Source of the DNA: Thunnus maccoyii
Taxonomy: Eukaryota; Chordata; Actinopteri; Scombriformes; Scombridae
Assembly (NCBI RefSeq): GCF_910596095.1
Contig: NC_056539.1
Span: forward strand, 13,464,501-13,528,500
Direction: 5' to 3'
DNA: 64,000 bases
The translations under genes were made by a program, and so were the position numbers. A model generated the notes under the pieces. The model was not told where the DNA came from. It was given only the letters and a program-made list of their open reading frames with translations, and did not search any database. Positions 30,901 to 54,700 of the stretch are shown here, piece by piece (the stretch's first letter is position 1; the number at the start of each line of letters is the position of its first letter).

Positions 30901-30981
30901 CAGTGTAAGAACCTGGAGGAGATGTTGAAGTTCAGGAAGGGACTGCATCATGACATCACACAGAGAAGATGTAGCAATTAA
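27962..30981 (+). CDS. fpgt: Fucose-1-phosphate guanylyltransferase (GDP-L-fucose pyrophosphorylase), 4 exons, 579 aa
   Basis: Cytosolic enzyme of L-fucose salvage: GTP + fucose-1-phosphate to GDP-L-fucose + PPi, acting after fucokinase. Exons 27962-28034, 28175-28342, 28754-28846 and 29576-30981 join in frame (1,740 nt). The first ATG ([20 protein letters not shown]) aligns with the start of the human protein, which is similar in length. The nucleotide-binding loop [17 protein letters not shown] is at residues 112-128, then [42 protein letters not shown] and SKFYHIGTT, all hallmarks of the family. The C-terminal part carries the left-handed beta-helix-like stretch ([16 protein letters not shown]). 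Most of the protein is in one long last exon, as in mammals. A MITE sits in intron 2 (28416-28708). tnni3k follows 1.3 kb downstream on the same strand. Confidence 0.95.
28416..28708. mobile_element. hAT-type MITE (family B), complete, in fpgt intron 2
   Basis: Ends are TAGAGCTTCAAC and GTTGCAGCTCTA, inverted repeats with one mismatch. The element is flanked by a perfect 8-bp duplication CAACAAAG (28408-28415 and 28709-28716). At 293 bp with no ORF it is non-autonomous. Related pieces lie at 6374, 26762, inside 27051-27648, and at 57088. Confidence 0.88.
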
Positions 30982-31586
30982 AGCTGCTGTGTTTAATTTA
31001 GATTTTGTGTTTTATGTTGTCAGTGTAAGTACAAGAAAACATTAATTGTACCATAAATTATTGATATACTTTATGATCATTTGATGATCAACTAATATTT
31101 TCACAATCAGGACTATGAGATTTTTATTTCTTTGATTTATTATGGTGTAACCATTTATAAAATGTATCCATAAATTTTTTATACATTTGTAAAAAATTTT
31201 TATTGAAAATTAGATAAATTTTGATGCCCTCTCATAGCCTTTATGTTTTTACTTCATCCACATCGCACAGTTGTAACATTTAAGTGGCAGTAATAATGAT
31301 TTGTTCAGGACAAGAGGATATCAAAGGTATAAGAAGTAGAGTATGTCAGCAGATGTAGAGAAACCAGTTTGGTTTACGATGAGATTATGGGGTTTCTGAT
31401 GGGCTCTTCTACATTGACATATCTGTTGTCTTATCACTGTGCAAGGCAGGTGGCACTTTCACTTTACTTTTTGTACTTGTACAGCTGTAGTGATATTATT
31501 TTGTCAGTTGAACTAGGGGCAGGTCCCTCTGAGGGCTGCAGAGCCATTGTAAGGGTGAGAGAGGGACTAAAGTTGATCAGATCTAT

Positions 31587-31893
31587 TTCACAGCACACAT
31601 TCTGACTCATCAAACGCACGTGTAACATTATTAATTGCTGCTTTGCATTGCAATTATAGACCCTTTCACAGCAGACGTTTTGACTTGTCAAAGCAGGAAA
31701 GGCATAGGTGTTAATTATAACACTAACGATAGCTCCGTCCCATTAATTGTCCTCATTAATGTTATTAATTCCACCTTTTGACACGTCAAAATGTCTGAAA
31801 AGGGTCTGTTGCTGGAGTGTTAATGATTATTAATGTTATTCCTTCCACCTGTGCTTTTCTTGCTTTAACAAAATGTCTGCTGTGAAAGGCCTA
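31587..31893. repeat. Palindromic MITE-like cluster of TTTCACAGCAGAC termini
   Basis: AGACCCTTTCACAGCAGAC starts at about 31660, and its near-complement GTCTGCTGTGAAAGGCCT ends at about 31893. Further related termini occur near 31590 (TTTCACAGCACACATTCTGA) and 31775-31806 in the opposite direction. This looks like two or more nested copies of a short inverted-repeat element. Target-site duplications could not be fixed. Confidence 0.6.
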
Positions 31894-32113
31894 ACAGAAA
31901 AAAGTTTGGGAACCACCTAACAAGACCAGTATTTGCTAGACACATCTGTAGCAATATATACATTTCCAACTTACTTTTCTACATCAGACATCACGGGGTA
32001 TCTGGGACAGTGCACTGATCGCCTGCTTTGTTTTATACTGTGTACACACATCGCAAACACTGTCAGACTGATCCACGTTTGCTCGAGGGAGATCAGTTGT
32101 CGTAGTTGTTAGG

Positions 32114-32141
32114 CATTCCACTCAAAGGTGTTTATTTTTAG
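32114..32141 (+). promoter_or_regulatory. tnni3k: M-CAT and MEF2 motifs upstream of tnni3k
   Basis: CATTCC (TEAD/M-CAT core) at 32114-32119 and TTATTTTTAG (a full MEF2 consensus, CTAAAAATAA on the other strand) at 32132-32141 lie about 120-150 bp before the tnni3k ATG. Both are typical of heart and muscle promoters, which fits the cardiac expression known for TNNI3K. The function is inferred from motif and place. Confidence 0.5.
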
Positions 32142-32260
32142 CCCCACAGACATGATCCCCCTTTATCTGGACCTGTGCAATTGTGGCAGAGAGAGAGATT
32201 GTGTTACTGCTTGTTCACCAAACTATACAGCACACATTCAAAGAAAACGGACCTTTATCA

Positions 32261-44346
<12,086 letters not shown>

Positions 44347-44940
44347 CTCTTCCAAGAGCTCCGAGCACTTTTTATTATGTGCTAACTAATTCAGACATTT
44401 GTCACTGTTATTGAGTTTTCACTGTATATATATGCAGGTGGTAGATGTAGTAGATATTGCCGACTAACTTGCTAACTAAGATGAGTATTTAGTTGTAGCA
44501 TAATGTATAAAGACGAGTGGTTTTTGAATTTACACCTTACCTCCCAATATTTTTTGCCCTGTGTTACTTTAAGTTCATTTGATACAAACAATGTGTAAAA
44601 TTTGTGCATTATTCAGTTCTTGTAAATACATGACCAGCAGATTTTGTTTTTGTGTACATGCTTTGCATAAATCTGAAATGCAAGCTTTGAGAAGCCCAGT
44701 TAATGTATGCAATGATCCTGATGTTCAGTGTATACACATCTTAATCTTTTTGTTTGTCAAGAAGAAAAAAAAAACAGAAAGTCCACTGTCCATCTCACTG
44801 TTTTTATTTTTGAATGGCCAAATCACACAAGCGTCCAGTCACTGACAGATATCTAATGAAAAGAAGCCTCATAAACTCATACTAGCCATATGAACCAGAT
44901 GAAAAGGCAATACAAATAAATATTTAGTATATTTTTTGTC
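44347..44940 (+). other. tnni3k: tnni3k 3' UTR (inferred), AATAAA at 44915-44920
   Basis: The first clear plus-strand AATAAA after the tnni3k stop is at 44915-44920. The minus-strand AATAAA for erich3 (plus TTTATT) is at 44803-44808, so the two 3' UTRs would overlap by roughly 100-150 bp if both are used. Confidence 0.45.
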
Positions 44941-45707
44941 AAAAAGAGGTAGTATTAGCAGCAATAATGACACAAATAGTGCCTAGCTTTGACATGTCAC
45001 TATGTTGTCACTGTTTTATCTAACTAATTATCAGCTTAATGATGATTTAATTATCCATGTTGGTTTAGCTTATCATTTCCTAACATGTCTACATACTGTC
45101 ATCTAAACAATTATGTCAAAGCACTGACTAAAATTGTCATTAACACAGACAGTGCAATTACAGATTAAAGCTTATCTACTGTAGCATCGTGCTTCTACAC
45201 GGAGTCAGTCAGTGGAAATGTAAGTGTGCTGGGGTCCATCAGGGCAAACTAAGCTGTAGGAGTCCAACAACAACTATGAATTATTCAATCATTTGTGAGC
45301 AAGAGTGGCAGAGTATCTGTTTACAGGTAATGGGCGATAGCAGCTGTAGCCTACTTGATACCTCATACTAACTATGTCTCTGACAATAGGAAGAGATGGT
45401 CTATTGTAAACATTCTCTACAGCGGTCAAAACTCATTACACGGCTTCTTTTTGGTGATTGAAGGATGAAGACCATTTAAGAAGTCGTAAACATAGAAACC
45501 AAATGACACTTGAAGGCCTTCGTCAAAACTGAAATTATCTTGTATTCGATGTAACTGATTATGGTTTGACCAATCGATAAAACCACATTTGCTGACCACT
45601 AATACACAAAGTAGCCATCTTGATTGTCAAAACGCTCTTAAATTTCTGCAAGTTTTTAGTTAAGCAAAGCATCACTGTACCTTAGTGTAACTTTGACTTG
45701 TGCAGCT
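44790..45707 (-). other. erich3: erich3 3' UTR (inferred)
   Basis: Non-coding sequence following the erich3 stop to a minus-strand AATAAA (plus-strand TTTATT at 44803-44808). The proposed end lies inside the inferred tnni3k 3' UTR. Confidence 0.4.
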
Positions 45708-48700
45708 CTAATGTCCACTCTCAGTCCTCGTTGCCGTCAGCAAAGGATATGAACCGCGACCAAACAGTGTTTCGTCCACTGAGAACATGCTCAACCGGTC
45801 TTTACTGAGAGTGTGTTTGATGTCTTGGATCAGCTGCGTGTCTCTTCTGTCTCCGTTGATGCTGCCGTCAGATGGTTTGGGTTCAACCTCCTCTTGGCTT
45901 CCATCGTCTGACTTGGCCGTTGTAAAATCAGTTATTTCTGTAACTTCTTGACTTTCTTCATCTGTTTTTTGCTGCGTTTCTTTGGTAGAATTCTGTTCAT
46001 CTGCTATCGTGTCAGCAGAAGCCAATTCTGGACTCTCTGAACACTGCTGATGCTCCTCAGTTTTAGGCAAAGACAGAAGATCTTTCCTCTCTTCAGGTGC
46101 TGTTTGTTTCTCATTCTCAGTCATTTTCTCCTCAGTTTGGTTCTCTGTGACACTCTCAGGTTTGCCACTGGCTCCTGAATGATTAGTACCTGCAATGCTT
46201 TCTACTTCAGTTTTGGAAATATCAGTCTCTTCGGTGTTCCTCTGCACTGGTCCATCTTGAATCCTGTCTTCTTCAAGAGATCCCCTGCTTCCTTTGCATT
46301 CGTCTGACCTAAGGTCTTCCCTCGAGAGCTCAGTTCCTGAACCCTGAACATTATGTTCAGTCTCTGTGTTTGGTGTTAAGTTTTTCACCTCAGTCTCGTC
46401 CACTTGCAGCGTATCTTTGCCAGGTTCATCATCTTCAGACTCATTGCTCTCGGGGCCCGACTGTACAACTTCCACTTCGGTTTTGCCCTCTGCCTCGTTA
46501 ACATCTTTTTGCGTGTTCCCCTCTTCTGCATTTTCAACACCATCAGCAGCTTCTCCATCAGACATCTTCACTGTCTTAAGTGGACTCACTGATCTCAGCA
46601 GCTCTGTAGATTGTGTTGCTTCAGTGTTGGAGTTAGATGTTTGAGCATCTGAATCCCTCAAGTCTTCTAAAGGTTCAACAAACTTCTCAAAATACTTGGA
46701 CGTTTGATGCATGGTCACCCAGTTTGTCACCAGATCAGAGTTGTCTTCTTTTGCCAAGGCCTCCGGAGTTTCTTTACCTACTGCAGTCTTCTCTTCTGTG
46801 TTATCGGCATTGTTGTGTGGAAGCTCTGTTGACTGCACTTGAGGTTTGAGCAGCACACTCGCTCCTTCCTCCGAGGCCTTGCTCGCCTCCTCCGTGTCTG
46901 CTCTACCATTCTCTCCATCGGCTGCAGAGAGGTCAGCAGCAGCAGCGTTTTCATCAACGTGTGGGTGTTTGTCAGTGTTCGAGTCAGACTCCTCATTCTC
47001 TTTGTTATCTGTACTGTCTAAATCAATAGCTACAGCTGTTGAAGATGGTGCCCCATCCCCTGAAGAAGCAACTATCACCTCACTGACTTGGTTCTGGGTG
47101 TTATCGTTTTTTGAATCGCTGTCTTTATCATCAGGATCTTCTTTTATCTCCTCGGTCTCACTGTCCTTTTTGTCTGTATTTAGATCATCAGATTTAGTTT
47201 CCACTTTTATCTCAGCACCAGATATCACTGGCTCAAAGTCTTCTTTATTAGATTCATCTGGGTTTTCCACACCGGCCTCCCCTTCCTCAGCCTCACTTTC
47301 CACTTTATCAGTGGCGGGAGCCTGATCAATCCTGTCATCTTCATGTTTTTCAGCACCGTCTCCGGACTCCACAGTTACTTTCTCTTCCTCTATACTCTCA
47401 TTTTCTGTTGGTTCCTCTGTTTTTCTCTCTTCTTCAACTTGCTCCACCGCTTTAACATCATTTTTGTCCTCTGCCTCTTCTTCATTTGTGTTGCTCTCTG
47501 CTCCGGTAGACTTCTCCCTATTTTCAACACCAACTTCTCCCCTTTCACCAATCTCACTTTCTTTTTCAGCTTCTTCCTCAACGTTTTCAGCCTCCATCAT
47601 GTTGTCTAGCGTCTCTTCAGTCGTTTTAGTTCGATTAGCATCTGCTGCTTCACTTTTGCCTACATCCTCTGACTCAACAACATTTTCATCAGATATTTTC
47701 ACATTATCTTTGTCCAAGTCTTTGTGTAAACTTTTCTCAGGTTCTTCTGTAATCTCAGATACTTCTTCTCCCTCTACCGTCTTATCGCTATCAGTTATGA
47801 TTTTCTTCTCTTCAGATTCTTCCTCATCTTTATTCACTACCTCACTTTCCTCAGCTTCATTGCCATTCTCACCTTTCTCTGTCTCCTCCGCCCCATCACC
47901 CTTTTCTTCATCTGCATCTGTTTCATTTATTTCTTCACCTTCGTTAGTGTTATCAGCTGCGGCTCCCTTTCCTTCAGATTCTTCCTCTCCATCTTTACTC
48001 TTGACACATTCACTATCCACATTATTACTGTCATCCTCGTCGTTCTCTGTCTTTTCTGATTCATCTGCCTTCTCCTCATTTGCAACTTTATCTTCCTCAC
48101 TGAGGGTTTTTTCAGCTTGTTCTTCGTTTGACTTTCCTTCAGTGTTTGATTCAGTTTTAGTCCCTTCTGTAGTGTTTTCCTCATTTTCTATCATTTCTTC
48201 TGCCTTACTTTCGTCATTCTCTTCTTCTGTTTTATCTGTTTCATCCTTTTCTCTTTCCTCAGTGCTTTCACCTTCTGGTATCTCTTCTGGAGTTGTTTGT
48301 TTTTCTTCCTCTTTACTTTCCTCTTCAGATTTCTCCTCCTCCTCTACCTTATCGTTTATTTTCACAGACTTTTCTGTTTCCTCCCCTGCATCACACACCT
48401 GCTTTTCACTGTCATCCTTACAAGCCTCTTCTCTTGACGCCTCCTCTGCCTCCTCCTCTTTAACATCATCTTTACTGCTCTCATCCTTTGCATTGTCCCC
48501 ACTTGTGTCTGCTGTCTGTTCGGCATGAACTGTGGTGTCTCTGCTCCCCTCCGAAGAGCTGCTCGAATTATCTGCCGTGACTTCTGTTTCTGATCCTGCA
48601 GTTCTGTCCACGCCGTCTTCCTGCTGCCTCTCTGTGTTGGTTACAGGTGCCTCTTCACAGCTGAGGGCCTCTCGCTCCTCCGAGGGCTCTGCTTTCATCT

Positions 48701-51700
48701 CCATTGTCTCGCTCGCTGTCGTCGCCTCCGCCTCTGCATTATCTGGCACTTCTGTCTCATCAGTCTTTTTATACAGCTCGGATACTGATGACTCATCCTC
48801 TCCGCTGCTTTTTGCCACTTTCCCCGTCTCGTCGGGCAGCGTCTCAGCCTCGTCTGCTGTTTTCTGCTCGTTTTCTTCATCTTTATCTGCAGCCTCAGTC
48901 TCAGCGGATTTAGCTGTTGTGTTATCTTGAGATTCTGAGGCCTTGTCATCTTCTGCCATTTTCTCTTCAGGTACAGGAATCGGGGCTGCATCTGCATCCC
49001 CTGTCACCTCTGATTCATCCTTCTTTGCTGCAGCTTCATCTTTGTCCTCTTCTGATGCAGCCTTTTCAACATCCTCATCCTTTTTAACCATCTCATCTTG
49101 GTAGTTCTCACTACTCTCGTGGGGCTCTTGTTCAGTTTCATCCTTCTGTTCTTTTGGTTCAGACATCTCTTCGTGACCCTCTACCACTTCAGCTTCAACA
49201 GCACTTTTCTCTAGAACGACATCTGCAAATACAAATGAGAAAATGTTGTGTATAGGAAAAGCTTTTTTTCAGCCACTATTGTTTTGTCCAGCTTGCTGAG
49301 TGTGATATGTTGAATTTAATGATTTGGTACCCTCGTTGTCTTGTTTATGTCCTTTATCTGTGGCCTCCTCCTCCTCCTCAGTACTGGTGTCGCTCAGTTC
49401 TGGCTCAGAGCTGCACTGGGACTCCTTCAGTATGGCCTCTGCCAGCTTCTCCTGTACAGATTTGGCTTGGGGAAAGAGAAGAAGACACGGCACATGCAAT
49501 GGTATAAGTTCATGTCGCCACAAGCTTGGTGTGGTGATGTAGGAGGCAGTGTTTGAAAAAGAAGCGACCCAATAAAGAAGCATGAATCCACAAACAACAT
49601 TATGACTTTAATCTTTGAAGGTTCAAACATAAAGGAGCAACACAACATGCAAAATAATAATTAACATGCACACACACAAAAAAAAACATGATTGAGAATA
49701 TAACCAAAACAGAAACACACTTCAGAAACGTCATATTTTAAACCTGTGCTACATGGTTTAATGAAGTTAATATGAAACTAAAAGAAAAAAAAAGAAAAGA
49801 AAGACAGAAAATCACACACCTTTGGCACCTCAGTGTTTTGGCAAATTAATCCCAGAAGCACAGTTTGAATATGTAAATAATTTTGGTTCTACTGCATTTG
49901 CAATTTAGAAATATGGACATGTAAATTAGACATCTACAGATATTAAAAGAAGTGCACTACCGTAAGTAAGCTGCTAGTAATGCAGGAGTAGATTTGTTTG
50001 GGTACACTACATATCTGAATATACAGGAGATCATCACAGCTCATACATCAGTGGAGACTTCCTCCTCCTTTTCTGATTGCATTTTCACCCCCCGAGGGGC
50101 TTTGAAACCTTTGTTTTGAGTGTAATATTTCTGAAATCTTTATTTGTTTCACATCTTTTTTTTTTACTTTAACCAAAACTATATAGTGCAGCAACATATG
50201 TTAAAAAAGAATCTTTTTTAAGCCTGAAAATATTATCAAGAGTGATTAAAATACAATTAAAATATTGTTATGGGTGAAAATGTATTATCAGTATCCAAAT
50301 ATGTCTGAACACATTTTGAATAAAACTGATCTTTGACATTAAACAAAGAGAAAATCATCACACATACATAAGAAAAGAAAGTACAATGACACACAAGTAA
50401 TTTTTCCACTATTAAAATGTATTACAGTCATAATACTTTAAATATCACAATCTGACAATACTGTAGTACATTGAGAATTATCTAGTTGTTGTCTGGGTTG
50501 TATTATACATATCTGCACACATTTGGACACATAGCACTGACTATGACTCATCTTGGTTGCAGCCCTGGTTGTGATAATAGTGGAAAAACCTCCATAAAAG
50601 ATGGACTGATACATTTTTTCATGGATGTGAAAACTCCATAACTGTATTTTTTGGTTAATACTCACCCCTCTCCTGTTCCTCCTCCTGTTTGCTCTCATCT
50701 ACTGTTTTCTCATCCTCTTTGTCTCCGGAGGTGTCATCACTCTGTTTATTCTCATTCCCAGAGGGGACGCTGGCATCGGAGATGTCGATCTCTGTGCTGT
50801 CCCCGGCGCTGTCCTGTATATCTGAGTCCTTAGCAGCAGCAGGCTCTGCCGCGGTGGCAGCAGCTTCTTCTGGATTTGGTTCATCTTTTTCATCTGATGG
50901 AGCAGCGGTTTCTTCTTGATCGACTTCTGTAGGTTGCTCTACTTTTTCGTTTTCTGTGGAGTCTTTGGGGGCTTCAGTATCGCTTTCCTCCCTGTCACTG
51001 CCTGAGCAGCTGGAGCCTGAGTGAGACTTTGCGTCTTCTGTGCAAGACAGATGGAGAATTTTAAGTCATTCAACAAACTTTTTCAGCCTGTAAAACAAAT
51101 TCACTCACTGGGATCTAGGCCTGATGGATCAGGAATGAGTGCTTGAATGCCCGCAAATAGATACTAAGTGATTAAAAGCAGGTGTCAAATAAATAAATTA
51201 TGCCTGATGAAATGTCACCTTTCATCAGGTATAATTTGTCACCCATGTTTTCAAAGAAGGAGATTCACCTACCATCCTTCTCGTCGTCTTCAGTCTCAGA
51301 GGCATCTCTCTCTCGAACTTGCTTTTCAGTTTCTATGGATGGAGATGGGGATTTCTTTTCCTTTTCCTCAGCGTCTTCTACGGGACCTTCATCATCTGCT
51401 TCAAAGTCCTCTTCATAATCTAAACAAGGACAACACACAGAGAATTTAATTGAGACACGTTATGGAAAAAAATCTGTGAAGTCTGTTACCTGTATTAATT
51501 TCTAATTGATGCAGTCATGTTTTATGTACTCTGGTGTTTAAGTCATTATACCGTCTCGGAGTTTGTCTTCCTCAGGAGCTGTTTCTTCTTTGACTTGAGT
51601 CGCCATGTCCTGCGGCTGGCTGGTTTCACACTCGGAGTGGGAGCCAGCGTCCTCCACAGTCCTCTCCATCTCCATCTCAGCAGTAGTCTTTGGGCTGGAG

Positions 51701-54700
51701 ACAGTCTCCTCTCTTCCTCCATCATCTTTGACCCTTTTCGGTGGAGGAGTGGGCTTCTTGTCTAGTCCCATTGCTATGATGCACCTGAAAAACAATAATA
51801 ATGTACTGTAAGAACTCAGGAATAGGTTGACACTTTGGGAAATACTTTTTTAAGATATGTTTTTAAGAGAAAACAGGTGCACCTCTCCCTCACTGACAAT
51901 ATGCCGGGTGGTCTGCCTTTAAAAAAAACAGTGTCTATATTCTCTGTAACAAAATCAGGGAAAAAATGGCGCTCAATACTTAAAATAAGGCTGTTGTCTG
52001 CCTTTATTGTAAATAAATTCATCTAAAGGATGAGCGCTGCCTTTTTTGTTCTGGAGAATATAGACACATACTTGTTTTCTTGCCGAGAGTTGGATGAGAA
52101 GATTGATACCATTCTCTCCGGTCAGAGTGGTATTGGTCTTCTCATAAAACTTTTAGCAAGAAAGCAAATAACTCATAGAAAACTCAAACATTTCTGCTTT
52201 TTATTGTAATTTTATCTCAGTTTTCTTCTCTCAGCTGTGTTTATTTTCAACAGTTGTTTTCTTTCATTAGACAAAAGGTGTGCCTTTAAAGGGCAACCTT
52301 ACTTGTAGCAGGGTGAGGCCCCCTCTATGCCAGAGAAGCCAAAGTGTCCGTGCCTGCCGCCGAGTCTGGAGCCCTTCCTGTGTTTGAACTCACAGCAGGA
52401 GCTCAGCCGTTCCACCTGCAGCCCGTTCAGGAAGAAGGTCAAGCTGAAGGGGAAACCTCGGTGTCGCCGCGAAATGAACTGGAACATCTCTGAGGTAAAG
52501 ATTAAGGATGTAGGTGAGAGGTGGGAATGTTTTCAAGAGCAGTTTGTCAAACTGCGACATTGTCGTTGCAGAACAGACATCCTAAATCCTGTGAGGCACC
52601 TTTACACATCTTTACATATGGCTAATCACAATAATAATACACAACTCCAGCTAATGTTTACTTATAGACTAAGAAACCCTTTACTAGAACCATTACCAGA
52701 TCCTCACACTGACCTCCCTCACGGAGCTTGCCCTTGTACACACACAGGTTTTCTCCTCCACAGTGTTGCTGAAACACCTTGACCTCATCCCTCATGTCAC
52801 TCAGGTCGTGCGAGAGATGCACCGTTTTGCCAAAGTACACCATGTTCACACACACTCTGCTCTGGAGCACAGAGCTCCTCAGCATGGGCGGCTCCTGGGT
52901 GGAAAAAAGGGCAGGATGTTCAGGAAATTACTAAATTGGATAATATTTATCTCCATAATGATAATATATAATGCATATTATTCTTTCAATATATATATAT
53001 ATATGTAAGTGCATGATATTTTCATGTTGTGTCTGATATTTGTTGATATTTGTCCTGATTATTTAAAGTATGACCAGTTATTCTGGACTTTGCTGGTTGG
53101 TTGATTGAACTTTATGGGATTCAGACAAATTATTGACAATTACGACTTTAGTAAATTTAGTTCTGTAAGATATTCATATCCATTGTTTAGTTCTTTGATT
53201 TGTTTAATTGTCCAGCTAGAGTTAAGCTAATATACTGCATTAAACATTAACCTGTGACTATAGATTAAGTAATAGAAAATGCTTGGGATCCCTCTATGCG
53301 GCGCTGAATTTTCATTTTGGCAGAACTTGTTGCTCAAAGTTTGTAGTTTAGACATACGAAATTATAAAAAACACAAAGAATATAATATGACCTCCTCTGT
53401 CTAGTTCTTGCGAAAATCAATTCAAAGCTTCTAAGTTTGTTGTGGAAAGTTCGGTTGCCAGGGAGAACAAAGAGAGAAAAAGACCTCATGGACGTCAGCT
53501 CCACTGGAGGCGGTGGTGGGGCGCAGTCGGCGGCCTCTGACAGTGCCGCTGGGAGTGACCTTCATGCCCCTCTCTTTCCTCTTCGTGGCCGGAGGCACTG
53601 GGGTGACAAAGTTGTTGATGACTGGGAGGCAGTAGGGTGAGATACCACGAGAGGCATCCGTCATGTTAAAACGTCTCCGGGACTCCTTGTCCATCTAGGA
53701 GAGAAGTTAATGAAATAACATTGTGAAAAGACGTCAGTGTGCGACAACCAACAGTTACCTTTAGTGCACTAATTAAGTTTCTACATCTCTAAAAGGTAGT
53801 TTCCACGTCCTGCGTACAAGTGGCCACATGAATGGGGTGAATGAAAAAGTGAGCGCGTGTCTCGTGTGTCACGGTCTCACAGTGCAGTTGAATGGCTGGT
53901 CGTTCTCATTGGAGGACTCGTGGAGTCTGTAAGGGGAGCTGCGTCTGAGTGAAGCTGTGTTGCCGTTGCTTTGGATCGGCTTCAGACGCACCGGCCTCTG
54001 CATCTTCCCTGGAGCCGTGTTGGGTCGAGACGAGCTCGGCTGCAGCACACATAATACACATACTGTACAATCAGCATTCTGCTAATCACAGACGCTACTG
54101 ATAGCATAATAATAATAACATAAATTCACCTGTTTCTCAGTGTGAAATACATACAGTACAGTGAATGAATACAAAAAAACTGCATAAAGACAAATATTTA
54201 TCAATGTGGCAGTCTATTTTTTTGTCATTTCTTGTGCCTTTATTGGACAGCAACAGTAGACAGATGATAGTAAAATAAGAGGGAAGAGATGGGGGTTTTC
54301 CCCAGCTGAATATTAACCATGCACCTAGTGGTTCATGATCAGCACCTTAACCCTGGGCCACTAAGGTGCCCTGTGTGCTTGCAAAATGTATTTTACAGTA
54401 TTCAGAGGAGTTTTAGCCAATGAGCCTCCATGTTTGTGCACAAAGTCAAACAGATAATTTGCTTCAGTATAATGTAACTGCAGACTAAACTTATAAAGAT
54501 GCAGACAATGCAAAATAAAGAACATGTTTGAGTCAGACATTACTGAGGGAAGTACTTCTTATCCCAACAATATTAATGCGTATTACATATTTTCATTGTA
54601 TATTTTATATATTTTCCTGATTTGGTTCATAATGTGCATAATTGATCTTTTTCCTGGGTATTTTTGTGGTTAACTACTACTTTTTTGTCTTTTTTTGTCA

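Larger units (their letters stand above)
30982..32260 (+). other. fpgt-tnni3k intergenic gap (1.3 kb)
   Basis: Holds the fpgt 3' end, a palindromic repeat cluster (31587-31893) and the tnni3k promoter. No canonical AATAAA is seen; an ATTAAA overlaps the fpgt stop codon (30978-30983) and CATAAA variants follow near 31052. Human makes FPGT-TNNI3K read-through transcripts, so transcription may continue across this gap. Confidence 0.55.

Noticed and set aside
47464-48528. 354-codon Ser-rich open frame on the plus strand
   Set aside because: It is the complement of erich3 Glu/Asp/Lys codons (GAA/GAG/GAT become TTC/CTC/ATC-type frames), with no family features or start context of its own. The same holds for 46846-47325 and 48532-48930.
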